64,000 bases of DNA from Pteria penguin (taxonomy: Eukaryota > Mollusca > Bivalvia > Pterioida > Pteriidae). Positions 37,201 through 47,860 of this stretch are shown in pieces. The stretch spans positions 124,001-188,000 of the forward strand of contig CM068588.1 in NCBI GenBank assembly GCA_035048485.1, given 5' to 3'. A program made the translations under genes and the position numbers. Under the pieces are notes generated by a model, which worked only from the letters and a program-made list of their open reading frames with translations, had not been told where the DNA came from and ran no database searches. Within the stretch, counting starts at the first letter, position 1. Each line of letters opens with the position of its first letter.

Positions 37201-40200
37201 GAGTTGTGTTTGTAATCTGTTGATCACCGATGTGAACTTCACTGTGGCTGCTGGATTTTCATTTTGTGGTTTTGAACAAGACATTGTATCCACATTTTCC
37301 TAGCCAATGCAGTTATACATTGGTGCCAGTGTCAGCGGAGTCTTGTGTCTTGTTCATTGGGAGTCTTGACTCTCATCCAATTTGCACCATTGAAATTAAT
37401 TATCACAACTTTTGCTGAAGTTGAAGTTCAAATGTGTACATATGAATACATATCATACTATGAATTTACCCAAGTGATATATTCTGTGTTGTCTGGAATC
37501 TGATATAGATAATTTTTGTTTGTTTTAATTGTATTTAAATTTTTATTTACAGTCTTACTTACTTAAAAAAAACTTTTGCAATTTAAATTTGGTTGCCATG
37601 GCAAGCTGTGTTGTCTTCTGACAACTCTTGTTTGATTTCTGACTTGACTGTGTTGGTTACTGAATTGATTATGTTAGTTACTGACCTAGCTTTATTGGTA
37701 ACTGACATGACTATATTGTGAACAGATCTATTAAGTTAGTCAGAGTCGTGGTTATGTTGGTAAAAGATTTGACAATCTTAGTGTCTTCATAAGATTTGTA
37801 ACATATTTAGTTATGTTTGTAACTTCTTCTTCCATTACAAAGTGTACTGAAAAGTTGAGTGTTATACTTCATGACATTAATTAAATTTTGTAATTGACAT
37901 ACCGATTGTGGTAACTGTTTTTGCAGTATTGAAACTGACGTGGCTCTGTTGGTTAATGACATGGCTCTATTGGTTACTGACTAAACTATAATTTAGTAAC
38001 TAACTGTACTATGGTACATGTAGTTAGTGTCTTGACTATTTTAGTAACATACATGACCATGTTATAAACTGACTTGACTATGTTAGTTTGTAATTGCTTT
38101 GGCTTTGTTGTAACTGAATTGACTATGGTAGGTAGTTTCTTGGTTCTGATGATAACTGACATGACTATTAGAGGTAGTGTGTTGGTTATATTGGTAACTG
38201 ACTTGACTTTGTTGATGACTGAAATGACTATGTTAGGTAATGTCTGGGTGATGATGATAACTGACTTGACTGTGTTAAGTAGTGTTGGTAATTGCTATGG
38301 CCATTGGTAATGGACTTGACTACATTGTATATGGCTAACTTACTTGACTATTCAAGGTAATGTCCTGGTTATGTTGGTAATTGACTATGTTGACATCTAA
38401 CTTCCCTGTCAGACTGGATTTGTTGGTTACTGACTTGACTATATTAGGTAGTGTATTGGTAATGTTATTTACATGGTTTTTATACATCTGTCATTAGACG
38501 GGACATATTATGTTATGGCACTGTCCGTGTGTCCGTCCGGGGTCATGTTTTCCGGACTTGTTTTTGCCGTCTTTCAAGAGTTGAAATTTGGTATATAGCT
38601 TTATTTCAAGCGGCGTCAGTACCAGTTCGAGTTTTGACGGATTTATGGCCCTTGGACTTATAAATTTCAAGATTTTTTCAGAAATTCATTAAAAATCTAT
38701 TTTTTGTCAAAACAATTATGAAATTTATCATGAAACAAGTAAAATGTACCAACTATCACATATGTTACGGATTTTAATATCTTTTTCTTCATTTTTGAGA
38801 AATTAATAATTTTGAGGGGGGGGAGGTGACCATATGTCCTAGGTCATGTTTTCTTTTTTTGCCGTCTTTCAAGATCTTGAACTGAAATTTGTTATATAGC
38901 TTTATTTTCAGTGGCTTCAGTACCAATTCGAGTTTTATAATGATTGACCGACTTTTGACAGATTTATGGCCCTTGGACTTATAAATTTCAAGATTTTGTT
39001 TTGAAAATTCATTAAAAATCTAATAATTGTAAAAACATTATGAAATTTATCATGAAACAAGTTAAATGTACCAACTTTCACATATTTTACAGATATTGAT
39101 ATCTTTTTCTTCATTTTTGAGAAATTTATTATTTTAGGAGGGGGAGGGTGTTTTTTTTTTGCAGTTCAAGTTCCAAGATGGGTTGGATAGGACCATTTCT
39201 GCAGGAGTTATTGCCCTTGGACTTATTCCTAGGAAAAATTGCTATGAAACGCAATTAACTTTAGTAAACGTCAGATGTTTTTCATGAAAATAATGCCAAA
39301 TGCGAATTGATCCCGTCTGAATTAAGTGACAGGCGTATTATGCCACGCTAGGCCTTGCTCTTGTTACTGTTAGTGTTAACTGTGATATTATCTATAGATG
39401 ATATTATAAACAGTGTGAGCTTGACCTTTAGTGAAAGTTACACAAAGATAAAATCTATTGTTGGTTGATATTGGAAAGTAGAACTATTTTACCAGTGCTA
39501 CAATTTAATGCTCTGTGTATGGTATATAAAAATTCTTCACCTATTTTTGCAGTGGAATAATAATTTAGCTGCTCTCTCCAGAAGTGCTTTAGGTCAAACT
39601 TTAATGGTCAACCAGTTAGCTGACATGGAATGGAAATTTGGAGGTAAGGTGACTAGAAGTTGATTACAGTAGGGGAACACTGTGGATCCTACCTTGGTGC
39701 TCTTATGACCAGTATAAACATTCACATTCTCAGCCCCATCTCATGCCTCATGCCTCATGCCTCATTCACATAATTACAGATTTATACATTTATATCATAT
39801 TTTGCATTATATTTTCTTTTTCACTTAAAACTGATGCAAATGAGTTCTGCATCACATTCACACATTAAAATAAATGATGTAAATAAAGTTCAATATAAAA
39901 ACAGAAATAAATCATTAATCATTAAGTAATGTGTTAATCTGTAATGTTTCTTATTTTGCAGTAACCGCAGCTAGCAGTGAAATGGACAAAGTTGGCAACA
40001 CATTCCTACAGGTATTAATTAACACTTTGATCTACAGTTGGGTGCAGTCCTAACCTTACATTAAAGTGCACTTGACAAGTGCACTTCAAGTTTAGTTTTT
40101 CGTCCTGAAAACCAGTCATAAATTTTAGTCATGTGCACTTGATATCAAGTTTACTTTAAAGTAATTCCGTCTTCAGGTTTACTATCACGTGACACCAAGT

Positions 40201-42668
40201 TTACTTTTCACGTTTGTTTATACAATTATCCAGTTTCGTATAACGCGATCGATATAATTGTCTTATTATGTACAATTGCATATTTTAGTAGTTATTGGCT
40301 GGATAGCAAAGCAGTTTCGGTTTATAGATTGGCAATGTCCATCCATCTGTCTCTTTATCTGTACGTCTGCCTGGCAACATTTTGGTCAAGTCTTTGGTTA
40401 AAGCAAAATCTATTTTGGTTAAGTTTCTGGTTAAAGAAAAATCTCCGCAACTAAATGGAGTATAAACATGCTTCATACATAGGTGATGAACAGAGATTTT
40501 ATACGTGACCTTTACCCTTGAACTTTACAAACTTTGAAAAAGTTTTATTTTAGCTATATCTGTTGAATCATTATGGGTAGGTTAGGATACAGATAAGTTG
40601 TTACTTATTACCAGAGCTTTTAATTGGTATCATGATTTTGATCTTGTGACCTTGACTTTGAACTACTTTTGAAAAAAACTTAGTTTTGGCTATAACTTTA
40701 TAGCCAAATAGGGGTAGAGTAGGACTCATATAAATTCTTTAAAACTAGAGCTTTCAATTGATATCATGACTTTTGATCGTGTGACCTTAACATTGTTTTG
40801 AATTTGCTTTGCAATCTGGCTATACAATGTACCATCTTTAGTAGTTTCTCGTTTAAATATTTTGCTGAAGACAGGTTGTTGTTTTAGTATATTGCTGATG
40901 ACATGTTGCTGTCTTAGTATGATACTGGTGACAGGTTATTGTTTGAGTATATTGCTGATGACATGTTGCTCTCTTAGTATGATACTGGTGACAGGTTGTT
41001 GTTTGAGTATATTGCTGATGACATGTTGCTCTCTTAGTATGATACTGGTGACAGGTTATCGTTTTAGTATATTGCTGATGAAATGTTGCTTCCTTAGTAT
41101 GATACTGGTGACAGGTTGTTGTTTTAGTATATTGCTAATGACATGGTGCTTTATTAGTATGATACTGGTGACAGGTTGTTGTTTTAGTATATTGCTGATG
41201 ACATGTTGCTCTCTTAGTATGATACTGGTGACAGGTTATTGTTTGAGTATATTGCTGATGACATGTTGCTCTCTTAGTATGATACTGGTGACAGATTATT
41301 GTTTGAGTATATTGCTGATGACATGTTGCTCTCTTAGTATGATACTGGTGACAGGTTGTTGTTTAGTATATTGCTGATGACATGTTGCTGTCTTAGTATG
41401 ATACTGGTGACAGGTTGTTGTTTTAGTATATTGCTGATGACATGTTGCTCTCTTAGTATGATACTGGTGACAGGTTGTTGTTTTAGTATATTGCTGATGA
41501 CATGTTGCTCTCTTAGTATGATACTGGTGACAGGTTGTTGTTTTAGTATATTGCTGATGACATGTTGCTCTCTTTGTATGATACTGGTGACAGGTTATTG
41601 TTTTAGTATATTGCTGATGACATGTTGCTGTCTTAGTATGATACTGGTGACAGGTTATTGTTTGAGTATATTGCTGATGACATGTTGCTCTCTTAGTATG
41701 ATACTGGTGACAGGTTATTGTTTTAGTATATTGCTGATGACATGTTGCTTTATTAGTATGATACTGGTGACAGGTTGTTGTTTTAGTATATTGCTGATTC
41801 CTGAAATCTTGGTGTCTTAGTATGTTGCTGATAACTGGTTGTTGTTTTAATATTTTGCTGATGATTTGTTTCTTTACAGTATGTTGCTGATGACAGGCTG
41901 TTGTTTTGCTGTCTTAGTATGATACAGATGACAGATAGTAAGTTTTAGCATATTACTGACCCTGGCATTTGTGCTTTTGTGGTATTTTAGTCATGACATA
42001 TGGCTGTTTAAGTATATTGCTGATTACTGTTGATTGTTTTAGTATTGTAGTTATTACTGACATGTGGCTGTTTTAGTATATTTCTAATGACAGGTGGCTG
42101 TTTTAGTATATTGCTAATGGCAAGTGGCTGTTTTAGTATAGTGGTTATTGATGACAGGTGGCTGTTTTAGTATATTTCTAATGACAGGTGGCTGTTTTAG
42201 TATAGTGGTTATTGATGACATGTGGCTGTTTTAATATAGTGGTTATTGATGACAGGTGGCTGTTTTAGTATAGTGGTTATTGATGACAGGTGGCTGTCTT
42301 AGTATAGTGGTGATTGATGACAGGTGGCTGTCTTAGTATAGTTGTTATTGATGACAGGTGGCTGTTTTAATATAGTGGTTATTGATGACAGGTGGCTGTT
42401 TTAGTATAGTGGTCATTGATGACAGGTGGCTGTTTAAGTATAGTGGTTATAGGTGACAGGTGGCTGTTTTAGTATAGTGGTTATTGATGACAGGTGGCTG
42501 TTTTAGTATAGTGGTTATAGGTGACAGGTGGCTGTTTAAGTATATTGGTGATTTTGTTTCAGTATATTGATGACAGGTGGCTGTTCATTTAGGGTGGATT
42601 ATATGATAGTCTTTCACAGGAATATGATGTGAAACAGTTTTTGTTTTTCAACCATCTATTTTAGTTCC

Positions 42669-42721
<53 letters not shown>

Positions 42722-45092
42722 TACAAGATATATTTTGATGCACCCAATTTGATTCTATGCCTTACATTCAACCTACAATGATTTAATTTTCAGTTGAAAT
42801 TAGTCATAAATACAGGAAATGGTACAAGGAACACATACATGGGTGAGGAGATATGTCAAAATTACAATTCATGTTACAATTACTGGAGCAAAATCAAAGA
42901 TTATAAGAATAATTCTATAGCAAATATTTTCTGGTAAATACTCTTAATATTATACCAGTATTTATGTCCAGTTATGTATGCAGAAAATTAATATATCTGT
43001 ACAATTGACTTCTGTTTACTCAAAAACAGAAACTGAATTTTTTCTATTAACTCAAACAGATATGTTAAGTCCACTTTCTACTTTATGATATATAACTCTA
43101 ACTCAAACAGATCTGATAAGTCCTTTTTCTATTTTATGATAAATAACCCTAACTGAAACAGATCTGATAAGCCCACTTCTATTTTATGATATATAACCCT
43201 AACTGAAACAGATCTGATAAGCCCACTTTCTGTTTTATGATATATAACTCTTACTCAAACAGATCTGATAAGCCCACTTTCTATTTTATGGCATATATCC
43301 CTAACACAAACAGATCTGATAAGCCCAATTTCCACTTTATGATATATAACCCTAACTGAAAGAGATCTGATAAGTCCACTTTCTATTTTATGATATACAT
43401 CTCTGACACAAACAGATCTGATAAGCCTACTTTTTACTTTATGATATAGAACTTTAACTCAAACAGCTCTTATAAGTCCACTTTCTATTTTATGATATAT
43501 ATACCTAACTGAAACAGATCTGATAAGTTCACTTTTGACCGGATTGCAAAGGAATTCCGGTCTATGAATTGGGGAAAACTGTCTGTCCCTCCGCACGGTG
43601 TCAACATTTTGCGTTTAGCTTGGTTTCTTTCATACCCTAAAGGGTACTTATGTCAAAGTTGGTAGGTTTGTAAATAATTGAATGTTCTATCCAACCAATG
43701 CACAAATTTAGTGACCTTGACCTTGACTTTATGCTTCAGTGAACACACACTGTTTTTTGCCTTTAGGGTGACCACATGCATACATGTATTGTTAATGTTA
43801 TTGCAAAGCAATTCCGGTCTATGAATTGGCGAAATCCGTCTGTCTTTCCGTCAGTCTGTCTGTCCCTCCTTCCGTCCGCCCACACGGCGTCAACATTTTG
43901 TGTTTAGCATTTGCATTTAGCTTGGTTTCTTTCATACCCTAAAGGGTACTTATGTCAAAGTTGGTAGGTTTGTAGATACTTGAATGTTCTATCCAACCAA
44001 TACAAAAATTTAGTGACCTTGGCCTTGACTGTACGCTTCAGTGAACACACACTGTTTTATGCCTTTAGGGTGACCACTTGCATACATGTATTGTTAATGT
44101 TAATGCAAAGCAATTTTAGTCTATAAATTGGCAAAATCGGTCCGTTTGCCCACATTCTGCTTTGTGATATATAACCCTAACTCAAAGAGATCGAATAAGT
44201 CCACTTTCTTTTTTATTATATATATCCCTAAGTCAAACTGGGTTCGGTGCCATAAACTAAATAAATACTTAAGTCAATTATTTCATTTAAATTGATTCCA
44301 TTATCACACATTCAATTAAATTGTCATGCAGAATGGTTTAATTCTATATATCGATAGAATAAAACTTAATAAAATCCAAATTCCAGTTATTAATTCATTG
44401 TTAAATGGAAGAATTTGAAATTATGACTCAAGTATTTTCTCAGTTTATGGCACAGACCCTGATCTGATAAGTCCACTTTCTGTTTTATAATATTTTATGT
44501 ATATCCATAACTCACACACTGCATATAGGGGCAGGCTTGGTGTAGTGGTTAAGCACCTGGCTTGCAGCACTGACGATCTGGATTCGATTCCTGGGTTGCG
44601 CCACTATGTTTAAGAGGTTGGTTACCTCCTGCTTCCATGTCCCGATATAAGTGAAAAATTCATGAAAGCGATGTAAAACACCAATCAACCAACCGACCAC
44701 TGCATACAAGTTGAACTGTTAAACATTTACCCTTTGAATTTGAATTATTTAGCGTAACATTGAGAGATGCATGTCCGTGGTAATTGGAGTAGTAAATATA
44801 AAAAAATATTTATGACCTTTACTTCAATTAGTATATATATAGGAAAATATTTGATACTAACTTTTGAGATATATGCAAGTTGGAGTGATATTATAATTCC
44901 TCAAAAGGGATACAAAGAATATTTATGTTTCAAAATATGTTAAATTATTATATTAAATTTTAACATTTCTTTGATGATAATTTTTTCTTTATTTCAAGAT
45001 TTCTTTATGTTTCAGAACTTACATTACCACAGTTTTACTCATTCCTCCATGAAATGGAAAAAGCCAAAGCCAGTCTAGAACTTTTGAGTTAA
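31287..45092 (+). CDS. COMMD7: COMM domain-containing protein 7, nine coding exons
   Basis: COMMD7 is a subunit of the Commander (CCC/COMMD) complex in endosomal recycling and is also linked to NF-kB control. Exons: 31287-31370, 32960-33013, 34101-34203, 35715-35771, 37054-37091, 39553-39643, 39962-40011, 42794-42842, 45016-45092. All have AG/GT borders and matching phases, summing to 603 nt (200 codons plus stop), the length I know for the vertebrate protein. Diagnostic stretches are ALKKSLTANQLREDL, SALGQTLMVNQLADMEWKFG, DKVGNTFLQLKLV and ELTLPQFYSFLHEMEKAKAS; the last three form the C-terminal COMM domain. In-frame ATGs at 31242 and 31257 could add 15 or 10 residues; 31287 fits the family N-terminus best. 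AATAAA at 45158-45163 is a likely poly(A) signal. Most introns carry repeats. Confidence 0.95.
31675..31745 (-). repeat. tRNA-Tyr-like pseudogene or SINE head in COMMD7 intron 1
   Basis: The minus strand reads TTTAGCTCATACGGTAGCGC, an anticodon-like GACTGTAAATCC, and a B-box-like GGATCGAGACC. The order fits a tRNA without intron, but the B box deviates from consensus and the acceptor stem is not convincing. Confidence 0.5.
33385..33483 (+). repeat. 33-bp tandem repeat, three units, COMMD7 intron 2
   Basis: TATACATTCTGTGTAGTGCT followed by ACATGTAAGTTTC is present three times in a row. Confidence 0.9.
34864..34930. repeat. Inverted repeat hairpin, COMMD7 intron 3
   Basis: AAGTAATTCTAACAATCCTC at the left pairs with GAGGATTGTGTGAATTACTT at the right, giving about 23 base pairs with a ~20-base loop. 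Could be a very small fold-back element. Confidence 0.7.
36030..36560 (+). repeat. Dispersed repeat with ~130-bp internal periodicity, COMMD7 intron 4
   Basis: Three diverged units share CTTCNNAACTCCTCCTAA, GGGATTTTGATGAAAC and TGTGCATATTG. No ORF. Confidence 0.55.
37620..38470 (+). repeat. Degenerate ~24-bp tandem array, COMMD7 intron 5
   Basis: Many imperfect units of the form GGTAACTGACTTGACTATGTTA. The 78-codon ORF at 38,074-38,310 is a by-product. Confidence 0.75.
38490..39370 (+). repeat. Dispersed repeat with internal direct duplication, COMMD7 intron 5
   Basis: It starts at CATTAGACGGGACATATTATG and ends near GTGACAGGCGTATTATGCCAC. An internal unit (about 38,550-38,830 and 38,855-39,150) is duplicated, including GGCCCTTGGACTTATAAATT. 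Probably a non-autonomous mobile element; family not identified. Confidence 0.6.
40860..41800 (+). repeat. 60-bp minisatellite, ~16 units, COMMD7 intron 7
   Basis: The unit begins TTAGTATATTGCTGATGACA and continues through TTAGTATGATACTGGTGACAG. Most units are exactly 60 bp, so one frame stays open for 171 and 154 codons. These ORFs are products of the period, not genes. Confidence 0.95.
41880..42600 (+). repeat. ~34-bp minisatellite, COMMD7 intron 7
   Basis: Repeated GATGACAGGTGGCTGTTTTA followed by GTATAGTGGTTATT. It follows the 60-bp array and shares the TTAGTATA / GATGACAG words with it, suggesting a common origin. Confidence 0.9.
42673..42718. repeat. (TA)n microsatellite
   Basis: About 45 bp of TA dinucleotides, 75 bp before COMMD7 exon 8. 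Confidence 0.95.
43060..43535 (+). repeat. 51-bp minisatellite, COMMD7 intron 8
   Basis: About nine units around AAACAGATCTGATAAGCCCA and TATTTTATGATATATAACC. Spacing of AGATCTGATAAG is 50-51 bp. Further single units recur at about 44,160 and 44,460. Confidence 0.85.
43549..44110 (+). repeat. Dispersed repeat present as two direct copies, COMMD7 intron 8
   Basis: Copies at about 43,549-43,800 and 43,801-44,100 share GCAAAGCAATTCCGGTCTAT, CATACCCTAAAGGGTACTTA and AGTGACCTTGACCTTGAC-like text. Confidence 0.7.
44526..44697 (+). mobile_element. Second tRNA-headed SINE family, 9-bp TSD
   Basis: A box TGGTGTAGTGG and B box GATTCGATTCC lie in a tRNA-like head, then a short body ending ATGTAAAACACCAATCAACC. 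Flanked by CACTGCATA at 44,517-44,525 and 44,698-44,706. The body differs from the SINEs at 5.5, 25.1 and 59.6 kb. It lies in COMMD7 intron 8. Confidence 0.8.
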
Positions 45093-45289
45093 TCTATGAT
45101 AATATCAACTGGTTGTCATGACTACATTATTAGCTATGAGCTACTGAGAGCAAGTGCAATAAATGGTTTTTTGATAAATGAATAATTTTTATACCCATAT
45201 ATTTGTTGGTTAGTATTGTAATTGTTTAGTAAATTATTTTATCCACTACATTCTTCAATTTATTAATATCTGTTCTGTATGTTATAGAA

Positions 45290-45425
45290 CGATTGTAGAT
45301 CAGTTTGTAGTGTTTTTAGCTCACGGTCAGATGTCCTAAGACTGAGCAAACTGACCCATTGTAGATCAGTTTGTAGTGTGTTTAGCTCAAGGTCGGATGT
45401 CCTAGGACTGAGCAAACTGACTTCT
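45290..45425 (+). repeat. ~66-bp tandem duplication after COMMD7
   Basis: Two units containing GTAGATCAGTTTGTAGTGT and GATGTCCTA-GACTGAGCAAACTGAC follow the COMMD7 poly(A) signal by about 130 bp. Confidence 0.8.
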
Positions 45426-45439
45426 CACTGGAGTCCTCT

Positions 45440-46035
45440 CTTTTGTATTAAATAATGAAAAATAGAAAAGGAGACATCTATTGTAGCTGCATGACAAATA
45501 TTACCACAGAAATGCAGAGCAAACAAAACTAAGCATATTAAAAGACGTCACAAAAATATCTGATTGACATGCAGTTATGATACAGATTTCAGATGGTAAA
45601 GGAAGAGCAGTCATCATTCAATCTGTGTCATCATTCAACCTATGGTCCCACCTTCAAACCCGCCACAAAAGTAAAATATGTTTCAAAATTTATAAATAAT
45701 TCTCCATATGGAGAACAAAGATCAACTGGTTAAGGAAGTCGAGAGGTCATAAGGATATAAACTAGAATAGTTTATTATGAGGTTAATTTGAATATTCAAA
45801 ACATAAAGTGCTGTCAACATGAGTCAATCATGCTCAGTCAATCTGAAAGTGAAGTAATGTATTTGGTCTGTAGGTGTTCCTGCCTACAGTCAGTGAGGGG
45901 ACAAGGTTCAGGACCTAATTGCTTCTAAAAAGGTTTAGAAAAGACCTGTCATAGAGTCCCAATCCCTGTTTGTCCAAATTGTAAACATGAGGAGAAGTGT
46001 GCATAAGGTTGTAGAAGGGTCCAATACAATACCTA
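45440..46035 (-). mobile_element. Naiad relic, minus strand, 3' end
   Basis: The minus strand shows the last RT codons, the terminal TGA (45,951-45,949), the GAACCTTGTCCCC region and the complete 3' tail with GTGGCGGGTTTGAAGGTGGG. It sits in the interval between the two convergent genes. Confidence 0.75.
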
Positions 46036-46205
46036 CGTTATTGAAAGCGGAGGCCTTGTGTCATGGTAAACATGTGGCAAATATAGATCCCTGGCTGCTT
46101 TAGATGGCTCTGTTACAAAGATCAAAGTTACTGCAATGCATCAGACAGATGTTTTAACCACATATTAGGTGATATAATCTGGGCATGATGTAACTAATAG
46201 GCGAG
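46036..46205 (+). mobile_element. Decayed SINE body
   Basis: From GAAAGCGGAGGCCTTGTGTC to GGGCATGATGTAACTAA this matches the core and tail of the 25.1 kb SINE. The tRNA head is missing. It adjoins the Naiad relic, probably inserted into it. Confidence 0.7.
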
Positions 46206-47860
46206 CAGACAAATCAAATATTAAGAATAAAGTTTAGAACATATAGTGTTTGTGTCTATTTTTCAGTTAAAGTAAACAGCCCTGACAACTTTTCAAAACA
46301 ACTATGTTATTTATGATATACATATATTGCTGGCTTAACAACAGAAAACACTTCTCAGACTCCCCTGTTTGAAAGGTCCATGAACATTCTTGCAGATAGG
46401 TCATTTCAGTGTCAAAGTACTGAATTGAAATTTGTATTTAACATGCATGAATGATTATCGAAGAGTGCTTTGTTTATTCCTTTATTAACACCAGGATTAA
46501 TTTTCTGACAACATGCATGTATCTTATAAATGTAAGAGTGGAAGTAAATAAGGGTATAGCAGAAAATGACATATCTGTAAACTCATGGAGCACTCCACAT
46601 ATGATTATGAAATTAAACAGGTTTTAACTCTGACTTTATACTATTTATTTCCAAATTTTCAAATTTGCATGTTTACTACACATTTGAACAATAGCATAAT
46701 ATTCATCCAAAATATCACAATTCAGTATCACAGACATATCAAATTCAATAAAAAACAATGTGTGTAACTTTTCATATCTAAACACAAATTAAAAATAAAA
46801 AATCACTGTCCTAATTCTTTTCCTTTAGCTAAATATTTCTTCCTATTTATTCATCTTGGAAGACTTGATTTTTTTCTTATAACTTTGAAATTTCAGTGCT
46901 GCAAAGTGAAAAAATACTTGCGTAGATATGTATGTGAAAATAATAATTGTAAACGTGTTTGGTGCAATTTCTTATAATGATTTTCTGATGATCTATGAAC
47001 TTTGTTATTTGAAGTGTACAGATATTGTTCATTTTAAGCATACTAATCTTATTCATATTAATCTTATTGATCTCGTTTTAATTAAGATGTACTGGTACTG
47101 TTCTTGTTTGGTATGAAGTGAAGTGATTTCATTTTATGTTGAATGTACTGATCTTGTTCAGGCCATAACTAAAAAATTCTTAGATTCTCGTCCAAGTTTT
47201 ATTAAAAATTTTTTAGAGAGACAAATTTCAGTTTTCAATTTTTATTTTTTCATAAGAGGAAATCACCACTGAATACAACTAAATCAGACAAGGCAAACAC
47301 TGAATAATGACATTAATCGACTTTCACACATGAAAATAATCTGAGCTAGGGTTGAAAATTGAAAGGAGCAGAGATGAGAATCTAGGAATTTTTTTTATAA
47401 GGGCCTTGATGAAAACTTTTATATGGGAACATTCAACCATTATAGCATTAACCAAGTGCCACTGTACGTGGGAGTCTGTATTCAGAAGTGTATGTTAAGA
47501 AACAAACAGGAAAAACATGGCTCTCATTGGATAAAAAAAACATCCATATACCACTGATATGTCAAGAGAGCCCAAAAAAGAGAAACTGGTCATTAATGGC
47601 ATGTGATTTCTTAATTCAGTGAATTTTATTGAAGAATTACTAAAAGAGAGAAAATTACTGGAGGTGAAAAACGATAGTGACTACCATTACAACAGATTTA
47701 TCCCTACAAAACTTCAGTTCTAAATGAAGAAAAGCTTCTTAGTAAATCATTCTATCATTCTGCATCTCGTGACATTTAAGTCAAACATCACTGAATGACC
47801 AACTACACTTCAAAAAGCCACATGCAAAATAAAATCCATGTATCACAGTTAAAATAGGCA
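46206..47860. other. Interval between convergent genes
   Basis: No gene is recognised. It probably contains the 3' UTR of the minus-strand gene; a minus-strand AATAAA (plus TTTATT at about 47,240) is one possible poly(A) signal. Confidence 0.4.

Noticed and set aside
40862..41820. ORFs of 171 and 154 codons rich in Cys and Met
   Set aside because: They translate a 60-bp intronic minisatellite; the composition follows from the repeat and no gene structure surrounds them.
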